Of a stretch of DNA of 40,805 nucleotides, positions 16,063-23,351 are shown one piece after another. Origin of the DNA: Tropicibacter naphthalenivorans (lineage in GTDB: Bacteria; Pseudomonadota; Alphaproteobacteria; Rhodobacterales; Rhodobacteraceae); the NCBI RefSeq assembly GCF_900176475.1, contig NZ_FWXX01000018.1, positions 1-40,805 on the forward strand. The letters are read 5' to 3'. Every line of letters starts with the position of its first letter. Within the stretch, counting starts at the first letter, position 1. A program made the translations under genes and the position numbers. Under the pieces are notes generated by a model, which was not told the DNA's origin, did no database searches, and worked only from the letters and a program-made list of their open reading frames with translations.

Positions 16063-17628
16063 ATGGCAGATTACATCGGCACCCCCGGCAACGACACGCT
16101 CACCGCCCTGTCCAGCGACGTCGAGGCATGGATCCCCGGCACCCTTGGCGATGACATTATCCTGCTGTCGGACATGACGGCGGGCAGCACCGCCTATGTC
16201 TATTATTCGCAAACCAGCGGCCTGACCTCTGGGCTGACCTTTGCCTTTAACGGGCACAACGGCGACGGCCAGATCAGCGGCGCAGAGTTTACTGACGCAG
16301 TGATCCTTGGCGACAATGCCTTGCAGCTGTGGGGCACCCCGCAGGACGACATCTTTACGCTGATCGTCCCCAAAGGCGCCGATTGGGAGGTCGTCGGCTG
16401 GGAAGGCCAAGACCGCTATGAGCTGATGCTGTATGGCGATCTGTGGTTGTCCTTTTACGAGGGCACCACGGGCATCCGCGTCGACCTGCTGGACAACCAA
16501 GTCTACCGCGACGGCACGGTGGACATCGATACCGCGAACGAGGCGCTCTATGTGGATGACCAAGGCGGGCAGCTGAACATCCGCGGCGGCTATTTCAACG
16601 ATATCGTCACGGGTTCGCATCGCGATGAAGGGTTCGAAGGCCAGATGGGCGATGACACCTTTCTCGGCAATGGCGGCGTCGACACCTTTTACATGAGCTA
16701 TCAGGGCGCCTCTGGCAGCCAAAGCCCGCTTGAGCAAGCGCAGGCGAGCTTCACCGTAGTCAGCGGCGGCGTCGAGGTCACCAGCCCCCATGGCACCGAT
16801 CTTCTGATCGACGTGGAACAGATCGTCTTTAGCGATGGCACAGTAGCAGTGGCCGATATCGTCCCCGGCCAGACGCTGCTGGGCAGCAATGACGCCGACG
16901 ACACGCTGACGGGCAATATGGGCCATGATACCTTTGACGCCGGGCGCGGCAACGATGAGATCATCGGCCTTGGCGGCGACGACGCGATCTGGGCCGATGG
17001 TGGCGATGATCTTGTCCTCGGTGGGTCGGGCAACGACACGCTGCGCGGCGGGCGCGGAAGCGATTACCTTGATGGCGGCAGCGGCGACGACAGCCTTGTG
17101 GGGCAGCGCGACGGCGACACGCTCAGCGGTGGCGATGGGGCCGATACGCTCAAGGGCGGCGGTGGGCAGGACCGTCTGTACGGCAATGACGGTGATGATT
17201 TCCTCAAGGGCGGCACCTATCAGGACCTGATCTTTGGTGACAACGGCGACGACACGCTGATCGGCAACCGTCACAACGACTCGCTCTATGGCGGCGCGGG
17301 GGATGACAGCCTGAACGCCGGCGGCGACGATGATTTCCTGTTTGGCCAGGAGGGCAACGATTGGCTCAAGGGCGGCTCCGGGGCCGATGTGTTCATGTTC
17401 GCCTTGGACGGCGGGCAGGACACCATCGCCGACTTCGACACCGCCGAAGACCTGTTGATCCTCTACAACCTCTTTGGCTGGGCGGATGCCGAAGCCGTGG
17501 CCTCGGTCGCGCAGGTCACGAACGCCGGGATCGCGCTGAGCTTTGACACCGGAGAGCACCTGCTGCTTGAAGGGCTCAGCGACATTGACGCGCTGATTGC
17601 TGCCACGCAAACCTCCTCCGGACTGTAA
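16063..17628 (+). CDS. RTX protein with unknown beta-rich N-terminus and two-faced RTX cassette
   Basis: Encodes 521 residues. The first residues, MADYIGTPGNDTLTAL, look like a single RTX unit. The region to about 270 is beta-rich with no family I recognise; it includes NGDGQISGAEF, which resembles an EF-hand-like or dockerin-like calcium loop. Residues about 275-450 are RTX repeats with the shared cassette (17020-17400). The C-terminal part (DTIADFDTAEDLLIL ... ALSFDTGEHLLLEGL) is the type I secretion region. The ribosome-binding site is weak (GAAAG). The gene follows a terminator, so it needs its own promoter within 15996-16062. It ends 45 bases from the convergent repA stop, with a parS site between. 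Confidence 0.85.
   Translation: MADYIGTPGNDTLTALSSDVEAWIPGTLGDDIILLSDMTAGSTAYVYYSQTSGLTSGLTFAFNGHNGDGQISGAEFTDAVILGDNALQLWGTPQDDIFTLIVPKGADWEVVGWEGQDRYELMLYGDLWLSFYEGTTGIRVDLLDNQVYRDGTVDIDTANEALYVDDQGGQLNIRGGYFNDIVTGSHRDEGFEGQMGDDTFLGNGGVDTFYMSYQGASGSQSPLEQAQASFTVVSGGVEVTSPHGTDLLIDVEQIVFSDGTVAVADIVPGQTLLGSNDADDTLTGNMGHDTFDAGRGNDEIIGLGGDDAIWADGGDDLVLGGSGNDTLRGGRGSDYLDGGSGDDSLVGQRDGDTLSGGDGADTLKGGGGQDRLYGNDGDDFLKGGTYQDLIFGDNGDDTLIGNRHNDSLYGGAGDDSLNAGGDDDFLFGQEGNDWLKGGSGADVFMFALDGGQDTIADFDTAEDLLILYNLFGWADAEAVASVAQVTNAGIALSFDTGEHLLLEGLSDIDALIAATQTSSGL
17020..17400 (+). repeat. Two-faced RTX cassette, copy 3 (14 nonapeptides)
   Basis: Same length and register as the other copies. Odd-to-even junctions read LR-GGRGS, LV-GQRDG, LK-GGGGQ, LK-GGTYQ, LI-GNRHN and LK-GGSGA, while the opposite junctions are acidic. 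Confidence 0.85.
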
Positions 17629-17630
17629 AT

Positions 17631-17646
17631 CTTTCGCGTGCGAAAG
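17631..17646. promoter_or_regulatory. parS: parS-like palindrome, copy 1 (one mismatch)
   Basis: CTTTCGCGTGCGAAAG differs from the other two copies at one base (T for C at position 9). It lies between the RTX stop and the repA stop. ParB is expected to bind here. Confidence 0.75.
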
Positions 17647-17652
17647 GTCGTG

Positions 17653-17686
17653 AAACAGTCTCTAACCCAGCCGTTAGAGACTGTTT
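17653..17686. terminator. 14-bp perfect inverted repeat overlapping the repA stop codon
   Basis: AAACAGTCTCTAAC and its exact reverse complement flank a 6-base loop. It lies between convergent genes and includes the repA stop codon (17674-17676). It probably works as a bidirectional terminator, although the T-run on either side is only 3-4 bases. Both arms contain the word AGAGACTGT, which recurs elsewhere in the plasmid. Confidence 0.6.
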
Positions 17687-18687
17687 TCGCGTTTAAGCAC
17701 CCAGCCGACAAAGGCCTTGTCCGGGCTGCGAAGTGTCTGTTTGCCAGTGCGCCGCCAGACGCCGTGCCATTCGGCCAGCAGGGCGTAGACGTCCAGTCCG
17801 GGGGCCAGCGCGCGCGCCTGTTCAAGGGCGCTGTCCGACACCGGGGGCGGCGCGTCCAGCGGCATCACCATTCCGGCGCGCGGCGTCACTTGCAGCTTGT
17901 CACCGGGGATCTCGGCGAGGTGGTAATCGGGCAGATGGTCAGCGGCGATCATGTCGCGGATCATCTTGCGAAACACCCGCCGGGGCGAGCCAGAGCCCGA
18001 CTTCTTCAGCAATGTGTCGATCGAGATTTCCCAAACCGTCTGCCGCCCGCAGTGCTTGCGCGCCAGCTCGTAGATGCGCCGTTCCAGCGGTTTGCGCAGG
18101 CGAAAATAATCGCGGCTCAGCGTCAGCACCGATTTCGACAGCACCGCGCGGAACAGCCATTCCGACAGGGTCACCGCCACGGACACCATCTTGCCCCCGC
18201 GCGAGGCGCGCACGATCTGCCAGTTCTCGATCAGACCAAAACCGGTGGTCACTTCCTTCCCGCCGGTTTCAAAGTTGGTGGTGACGCGCGTGCCTGCCAG
18301 CCGCTCAAAGGCTTCGCGCAGACGCCGGTAGCTGTCGCCGCTGGTCTCGCGGTTGGTCGCCACCAGCAGGTCATGGGCGCGCAGATGCAAGGTGCGGCTG
18401 ACCGCCAGCCCGGCATTGATCCCCGCCATCAGCTGGCTGATGCAAAAGATCAGGATGTCCTTGTCGTGGATCGTCGCCAGCCCCTTGACCGATGGGGTCA
18501 CGGTGATCGCGGTGCCATTGTGTTCGTATTCCAGGATGCGCCGGTCGGGCCGGGTGGACAGGCTGAACATCGGGTGTTCCATGCTGGCCATATCGTCCTT
18601 GGGCGCCGCATCAAAGATGTCGCACACAAAGAAATCCGCCGTCGGATGCCGGACAGGATCAAGCCCGCCCGCTGTCAATTCGGCCAC
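17674..18687 (-). CDS. repA: Replication initiator RepA (RPA family)
   Basis: Encodes 337 residues from the GTG at 18687, which has AAAGGGG 8 bases upstream. The frame stays open to 18780, but conserved sequence starts only near RHPTADFFVCDIFDAAPKDD. That motif, with MASMEHPMFSLST, GLATIHDKDILIFCISQL, LLVATNRETSGDSYRRLREA and DYFRLRKPLERRIYELARKHCG, is characteristic of the alphaproteobacterial RPA/RepA initiators of roseobacter plasmids. The central and C-terminal parts should form winged-helix DNA-binding domains that recognise the iterons at 18812-18871, immediately upstream of the gene. It diverges from parAB. RepA controls copy number and incompatibility. Confidence 0.93.
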   Translation of the reverse strand: MAELTAGGLDPVRHPTADFFVCDIFDAAPKDDMASMEHPMFSLSTRPDRRILEYEHNGTAITVTPSVKGLATIHDKDILIFCISQLMAGINAGLAVSRTLHLRAHDLLVATNRETSGDSYRRLREAFERLAGTRVTTNFETGGKEVTTGFGLIENWQIVRASRGGKMVSVAVTLSEWLFRAVLSKSVLTLSRDYFRLRKPLERRIYELARKHCGRQTVWEISIDTLLKKSGSGSPRRVFRKMIRDMIAADHLPDYHLAEIPGDKLQVTPRAGMVMPLDAPPPVSDSALEQARALAPGLDVYALLAEWHGVWRRTGKQTLRSPDKAFVGWVLKRENSL

Positions 18688-18770
18688 TGCTCCGGCCCCT
18701 TTATCATGCGATGGCGGCCGTTTTGCCTGTGGCTCTTTCCATCGTGGTTTTAGTGACACCCATCCTAAAG

Positions 18771-18779
18771 TTATCCACA
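18771..18779 (+). promoter_or_regulatory. DnaA box
   Basis: TTATCCACA matches the consensus DnaA-binding 9-mer at every base. It lies 84 bases upstream of the repA start and next to the iterons, so host DnaA probably assists RepA in opening the origin. Confidence 0.8.
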
Positions 18780-18811
18780 CGCGCCGTCCAGACTTGGGGA
18801 CAACCGCGTCG

Positions 18812-18871
18812 GGGGTTCAGAGTCGCTTTGTCGGGGTTTCGGAATCGCCTGAGCGTGGTTTCAGAGTCGGG
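18812..18871. repeat. Three iterons with 22-bp period
   Basis: The core TTCAGAGTCG occurs at 18816-18825 and 18860-18869, with a variant TTCGGAATCG at 18838-18847. Start-to-start distance is exactly 22 bp, two helical turns, so all copies face the same side of the DNA. Each is preceded by GGGG or GTGG(T). Likely RepA-binding sites. Confidence 0.75.
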
Positions 18872-19134
18872 TGTGTGTAAAAATGGCTCGATTCATCCTG
18901 TAAAATCATAGGCTTGGTGATCAAGCGTTTTTCCTTAACATGACTCTAACCAGAATTAACACGCAACAAGCCAGCCAAGGCGCCAGCCGCAGCGCGCCTT
19001 TTCCCCCAAAGCGCCCGAATCAACCCTCGGAATTTGCTAGGAAAATCACCTGATGTGACGGTTTCTCTTTCATGTATCGCCTTTTCGTGCATATTGAGGA
19101 AAAAGCATAACATCAGGCGGAAGGACACGGGCAG

Positions 19135-20520
19135 ATGGGCAATGATATCCCCCTCCCCCCCTATTTCAACATCGACCCCGATCAGGCTTTGGCCGAGCTT
19201 GGCGCGCCATCAGGCAGTGCCGATTTTGCTGCCATCGCGGCGGCCTGCGGGCGCGGGCGCACCGACCTTGCCGGGCGCGGAATGGATGAGAGCGGCACCA
19301 AAACGCTGCGCAAATTCTCCACTTGGGAAATCACCCGCTACCTGATCCCCGTGGCCCCGGCCCACTTCCGCCGGGTGCTGCGCGAGAACCCCGAGTTGCC
19401 GCAGGGCAGTTCCACCTCGGAAGGCAGCGCCAAGTGGTTCACCTTTGACGAGGTACTGATCTTGCGCGCCCATTTCGGCACCAAAGGCTCCAAGGCCAAG
19501 GAGTACCGCCCCTACCGCCCCGAAGGTCTGGCCGCGAAACTGGTTGCCGTGGCGAACTTCAAGGGCGGCGTGGGCAAGACCTCGACGGCGGCGCATCTGG
19601 CCATGAGCGCGGCGCTCGACGGCTACAAGGTCTTGGTGCTCGATCTCGATTCCCAAGGCTCCATGACCTCGATTTTCGGCGGCAAGGTGGATGACGAATG
19701 GGGCACGGTCTTTCCGCTGCTGGCGCGCCACTACGCCCGCCATCTTCAGGCCGAGAACCGCGCCCGCGCCGACCGGGGCAGCGACCCCATCGCGCTGGAT
19801 GAGACCCTGACCGAGGCGCTGGACACCAAGGCGCAGGACCTGATCCAATCGACCCATTGGCCGAACATCGACCTGATCGGCGCGCAGCTGAACCTCTACT
19901 GGGCCGAGTTCCAGATCCCCGTCTGGCGGATGCAGGGGCGCGGCTGGAAGCTGTGGGATGCGCTGCTCGATGGCCTCGAAGAGGACGGCATCCTTGATCA
20001 ATACGACCTGATCTTCCTCGATACCCCCCCTGCCCTTGGCTATCTGACGATCAACGGGCTGTCGGCGGCGGACCTGCTGTTGGTGCCGCTTGGCGCGTCC
20101 TTCCTGGAGTTCGACTCCACGGGGCGGTTCTTTGACATGCTGCATTCGACTTTTGCCAGCATCGAAGAGGCGGAAACCATGGCGGCGCGGGCGCTGGGGC
20201 GCGAAGGCATGGCCTTTGAATGGGACGCGGTGCGCGCGCTGATCACGCGCTATGATGGCGCGCAGCAGGCCGAGATGGCCGCCTTGATGCAAAGCTACCT
20301 TGGCCCAACCCTGTCGCCCCACCGGCAGGATTTCACCGCGCTGATCGGTCAGGCCGGTGAGCAGGTGAGCGGCATCTACGAGGCCGACTACCGCGACTTC
20401 AACCGCGAGACCTACGCCCGTGGCCGCCAGACCTTTGACGCGACCTATGCGGCCTTCAAGCGGTTGCTGATCGGCGTGTGGCGCCGCGAGGAGTTGCAGC
20501 GGCAGGAGGCGGCGGAATGA
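19135..20520 (+). CDS. parA: Plasmid partition ATPase ParA
   Basis: Encodes 461 residues. The ATG has AAGGA 9 bases upstream. The N-terminal 130 residues hold a MerR-like helix-turn-helix region (TWEITRYLIPVAPAHFRRVLRE ... WFTFDEVLILRAHF), typical of type Ia ParA proteins that repress their own operon. The deviant Walker A motif is KGGVGKTS (143-150), followed by VLVLDLDSQGSMTSIFGG and the Walker B-like LIFLDTPPALGYLT. ATP-dependent binding to nucleoid DNA and interaction with ParB moves plasmid copies apart. parB starts 69 bases downstream, with a parS palindrome in the gap. The frame stops at 20518-20520. Confidence 0.95.
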   Translation: MGNDIPLPPYFNIDPDQALAELGAPSGSADFAAIAAACGRGRTDLAGRGMDESGTKTLRKFSTWEITRYLIPVAPAHFRRVLRENPELPQGSSTSEGSAKWFTFDEVLILRAHFGTKGSKAKEYRPYRPEGLAAKLVAVANFKGGVGKTSTAAHLAMSAALDGYKVLVLDLDSQGSMTSIFGGKVDDEWGTVFPLLARHYARHLQAENRARADRGSDPIALDETLTEALDTKAQDLIQSTHWPNIDLIGAQLNLYWAEFQIPVWRMQGRGWKLWDALLDGLEEDGILDQYDLIFLDTPPALGYLTINGLSAADLLLVPLGASFLEFDSTGRFFDMLHSTFASIEEAETMAARALGREGMAFEWDAVRALITRYDGAQQAEMAALMQSYLGPTLSPHRQDFTALIGQAGEQVSGIYEADYRDFNRETYARGRQTFDATYAAFKRLLIGVWRREELQRQEAAE

Positions 20521-20523
20521 TAC

Positions 20524-20539
20524 CTTTCGCGCGCGAAAG
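20524..20539. promoter_or_regulatory. parS: parS palindrome, copy 2
   Basis: CTTTCGCGCGCGAAAG, a perfect 16-bp palindrome, starts three bases after the parA stop and lies 50 bases before parB. ParB binding here could also damp parB expression. Confidence 0.82.
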
Positions 20540-20589
20540 CTTTGCCGCTCAAATAGACCCTATTCCTGCCCAAACCCGGAGGATGTGAG

Positions 20590-21585
20590 ATGGCCAAACG
20601 TAAACGATTGTCCCCGGCGCAGGGGCTTGGGCTGGGCGCGGATATGAGCTCTGCTTCCCCTGCCCCGGCTGCCGCACCCATGCGCCCGCCCATTGCGCAA
20701 GTCGCGGGCGAAGCCGCTGCCGTGTCTGCCCTAGGCGAGATGCGCGACGAATGGGACAAGGCCCGCAATGACGGGCGGCTGGTGCTGTCGCTGCCCTTGG
20801 ATCAGGTTGAGGCCGAGCATTTGGTCCGCGACCGCGTAGTCCAAGACGACGAGGCCATGCAAAGCCTGATCGACAGCCTGCGCGCCCGCGGCCAGCAAAC
20901 CCCCATCGAGGTGGTCGAGCTGGGGCAGGGGCGGTACGGCTTGATTTCCGGCTGGCGGCGTCTGTCCGCTTTGCGCCGCTTGCACGCCGAGACGGGGGAG
21001 TTCGGGCAGGTGCAGGCCCTCTTGCGGCGTCCGCAGGATGACCCCGCCGCCTATGTTGCCATGGTCGAGGAAAACGAGATCCGCGCCGATCTGAGCCATT
21101 ACGAGCGCGCGCGCATCGTGCTGAAGGCGCTCGAAGCGGGCGTGTTCGAAACGGAAAAGGCGGCGCTTCAGGGGCTGTTTGCCGCCTCGTCCTATGCGCG
21201 CCGGTCCAAGATCAAATCCTTCCTCACGGTGGTGCGGGCGCTGGATGGCGTGGTGCGCTTTCCCTCGGCGATTTCCGAGCGGCTGGGGCTGGCCCTGGCC
21301 AAGCGTCTGGATGAGGACGCTGAGGCCGCTGGGGCCCTGCGCGCAGCGCTAGAGGCCGCCGATCCGCAAAGCGCCGAAGAGGAAACCACCTGTCTTACGC
21401 AGGCTCTGAGCGCGGCGGACAAGCCCGCCAAGACGGCGGCAAAATCAGAGCCTAAAGGCCGGGATAGGGTCGAAATTGGCGGCGTGACCCTGTCGCAATC
21501 CAAGGGCAAGCTGGAGCTGAGCGGCAAGGGTCTGACGCCCGATCTGGTGGACCGGCTCAAGGCGTGGCTGGAGGCGCAAGGCTGA
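20590..21585 (+). CDS. parB: Plasmid partition protein ParB
   Basis: Encodes 331 residues. GGAGG lies 8 bases before the ATG. The N-terminal MAKRKRLS...LGLGAD resembles the ParA-contacting tail of ParB proteins. A ParB/Srx-like nucleotide domain follows, with SLPLDQVEAEHLVRDR, a variant GERR box GWRRLSALRRL, and the EN-x-x-R box ENEIRADLSHYERARI. These are the CTP-binding motifs. The helix-turn-helix region is about residues 190-215 (LQGLFAASSYARRSKIKSFL). The C-terminus (VTLSQSKGKLELSGKGLTPDLVDRLKAWL) matches the short terminal segment common in rhodobacteral RepB/ParB proteins. It loads onto the flanking parS palindromes. Confidence 0.93.
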   Translation: MAKRKRLSPAQGLGLGADMSSASPAPAAAPMRPPIAQVAGEAAAVSALGEMRDEWDKARNDGRLVLSLPLDQVEAEHLVRDRVVQDDEAMQSLIDSLRARGQQTPIEVVELGQGRYGLISGWRRLSALRRLHAETGEFGQVQALLRRPQDDPAAYVAMVEENEIRADLSHYERARIVLKALEAGVFETEKAALQGLFAASSYARRSKIKSFLTVVRALDGVVRFPSAISERLGLALAKRLDEDAEAAGALRAALEAADPQSAEEETTCLTQALSAADKPAKTAAKSEPKGRDRVEIGGVTLSQSKGKLELSGKGLTPDLVDRLKAWLEAQG

Positions 21586-21586
21586 C

Positions 21587-21602
21587 CTTTCGCGCGCGAA
21601 AG
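21587..21602. promoter_or_regulatory. parS: parS palindrome, copy 3
   Basis: CTTTCGCGCGCGAAAG again, identical to copy 2, one base past the parB stop. With copy 1 beyond repA, the three sites bracket the replication-partition block. Confidence 0.82.
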
Positions 21603-21624
21603 ATTTCGCAACAGGGCAGGGGCG

Positions 21625-23286
21625 TCAGATCAAGTCGATCGCCCCGTCCAGCCCAATGGTGCCGGACAGCCCTTCGAACAGGATCGTATCGCCCGCGCCA
21701 AAGTCGATCTGCACCCCGGTGGCGCTGATGCTTGCCGCGCCAAGGATGTCGGTCACGCTTTGCCCGCCCATCAAGGAATAGGTCAGCGCCAGCCGGTCCT
21801 CGGTCAGGTCGAAATCCCGGATCACGTCGGCCCCGTGATCAAGGTCGAAGACAAAGACATCCGCCCCCGCGCCGCCCTTGAGCGTGTCGTCATCCGCCCC
21901 GCCGATCAGCGTATCGTTGTTGCCACCACCGTTCAGATCGTCGGCCCCCGCGCCACCGGACAGGCTGTCGTCGTGGCGGTTGCCCACCAGCGTGTCGTTC
22001 CCGTCCCCGCCCAGAACCGTGTCGCGGTAGGTGCCGCCCTTGAGGAAATCGTCGCCCGCCTCACCCGACATCAGGTCAGAGCCGCCGCCGCCCTTGAGCG
22101 TATCGGCCCCTTCGCCGCCATGGAGGGTATCGGCGTTGCGCTGGCCGACGATGCTGTCATCGCCTGCGTCGCCATACAGCAGATCGCTTTCCCGTCCGCC
22201 GCGGATCGTGTCGTTGCCCGCGCCGCCATAGACCGTATCGTCGCCGCCATCGGCCCAGACGTTGTCAGCGCCCTCGCCCATATCCAGCAGGTCATTGCCG
22301 CGCCCCGCATCAGCGGTGTCATTGCCCAGCCCGCCGCTGAGCACATCATCCGTATCGCCCCCCGTCAGGGTCTGCCCGGTCAGGATCACTGCGTCCTGCG
22401 CGCGGGCGTCCAGCTTGGCGTTCTCGCCCGAGATGGTGACGCTTTGCGTGACCTCGCCCAGCAGCGCGCCGCCCGAAAAGGTCACCGTATAGACCCCGTC
22501 CGGCAGCGCCATCTGGTAACCGCCCGCCGCCCAGCTGGTGGTGGTAAAGGTGCCCGCGCTGCCCACCGCCTGAACGGTGACGCCGCCAAGGCCTTCGCCC
22601 ACATCATAAAAGGCGTCGCCGTCCGCATCGTCGATCACCACGCCCAGCAGCTTGGGCGCGTAGCTCCATGTGGTGCCAAAATGCTGGGTGGTTAGGAAAG
22701 GGCCGACCTCGGTGCTGGGATCGCTGTCTTGGGTCCAGGACAGGCCCACTTCGGTGTAGGTGGCGCTCAGGATGCTGTTGCGGTGGCCGGGATTGTCCTG
22801 AATGCCGTCGCCGGTGCTTTGCCAGTTGCTGACCAGAGTGCCGCCGCTGATGTCGACCGCGTCATAGCCCCAGTCGATGTAAAAGCCCGCGTGCGCATAC
22901 AAAGGATCCTCCGCATAGGCATAGATATTCTCGGCCACCTGCCGCAGATCCTCGTAGCCGGCATTCAGCATCCGGTTCAGCAAGGACGCCTCTCCGGCCA
23001 GGTTATGCGACTGTTCGTCCTGCGCGATCATCAGATCGGTGTGGGTGTCCGCCGATTGCGCCAAGGCAGAGTTCCACGCCAAAGGCGCCACCGAGGGCAG
23101 CCCCGCCAACTGGTCCGCAAAGGCATCAAGGTCGACGCCAAAGTAAGTCACCGCCGAAGTGATATTGGCCGCAACGGTCGTTCCGCTATTGGCATCCAGG
23201 ATCAGCTGATCGAACTCGCCCGCCGGATTGGCGCGGGCGCGGTTGATCAGTTCCAGCATCAACTGCTGCTCTGCGGTGGTGATCAT
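21625..23286 (-). CDS. CAP/SCP-domain RTX protein with two-faced RTX cassette
   Basis: Encodes 553 residues. Residues about 1-205 form a CAP (CAP/SCP/PR1) domain of the bacterial YkwD type: LMLELINRARANPAG, PLAWNSALAQSADTHTDLM, the ENIYAY motif (E119) and GHRNSIL (H168), which provide the expected cavity residues. Residues about 210-300 are a Cna-B/SpaA-like beta domain (GDAFYDVGEGLGGVTVQAVGS ... GVYTVTFSGG). RTX repeats fill about 310-490 with the shared cassette (nucleotides 21847-22227), then the type I signal region. GGGAGGAG lies just before the ATG. Bacterial CAP proteins are secreted with mostly unknown roles. It converges with parB and lies 65 bases downstream of cysH on the same strand. 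Confidence 0.9.
   Translation of the reverse strand: MITTAEQQLMLELINRARANPAGEFDQLILDANSGTTVAANITSAVTYFGVDLDAFADQLAGLPSVAPLAWNSALAQSADTHTDLMIAQDEQSHNLAGEASLLNRMLNAGYEDLRQVAENIYAYAEDPLYAHAGFYIDWGYDAVDISGGTLVSNWQSTGDGIQDNPGHRNSILSATYTEVGLSWTQDSDPSTEVGPFLTTQHFGTTWSYAPKLLGVVIDDADGDAFYDVGEGLGGVTVQAVGSAGTFTTTSWAAGGYQMALPDGVYTVTFSGGALLGEVTQSVTISGENAKLDARAQDAVILTGQTLTGGDTDDVLSGGLGNDTADAGRGNDLLDMGEGADNVWADGGDDTVYGGAGNDTIRGGRESDLLYGDAGDDSIVGQRNADTLHGGEGADTLKGGGGSDLMSGEAGDDFLKGGTYRDTVLGGDGNDTLVGNRHDDSLSGGAGADDLNGGGNNDTLIGGADDDTLKGGAGADVFVFDLDHGADVIRDFDLTEDRLALTYSLMGGQSVTDILGAASISATGVQIDFGAGDTILFEGLSGTIGLDGAIDLI
21847..22227 (-). repeat. Two-faced RTX cassette, copy 4 (14 nonapeptides)
   Basis: Same register as the three plus-strand copies. 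Odd-to-even junctions read IR-GGRES, IV-GQRNA, LK-GGGGS, LK-GGTYR, LV-GNRHD and LK-GGAGA. The opposite junctions are acidic. Confidence 0.85.
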
Positions 23287-23351
23287 GGGGGCTCCTCCCT
23301 GTGGCGATGACGCTAGGTAGAGCCGAGTTTACGGCCATGGCGTGGCATCTG

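Larger units (their letters stand above)
18688..19134. other. oriV: Putative origin of replication (oriV) between repA and parA
   Basis: This 447-base gene-free stretch holds a perfect DnaA box, three 22-bp-spaced iterons and an AT-rich tract (about 18871-18960, with runs such as TGTAAAAAT and CGTTTTTCCTTAAC). It lies directly upstream of both repA and parA. This is the standard layout of an iteron-controlled theta origin. The last 60 bases before parA contain ATTGAGGAAAAAGCATAAC, a possible promoter for parAB, and AAGGA as ribosome-binding site. A short open frame at 18946-19128 on the minus strand has no convincing start signal and is not called. Confidence 0.8.

Noticed and set aside
18946-19128. 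60-codon open frame in the origin region, minus strand
   Set aside because: No ribosome-binding site, no recognisable family, and it overlaps the likely parA promoter region.
13778-20559. Shared 11-mer TCAAATAGACC at 13778-13788 and 20549-20559
   Set aside because: Only two copies in unrelated contexts (a stem-loop and the parB leader), with no shared spacing to a start codon; probably chance.
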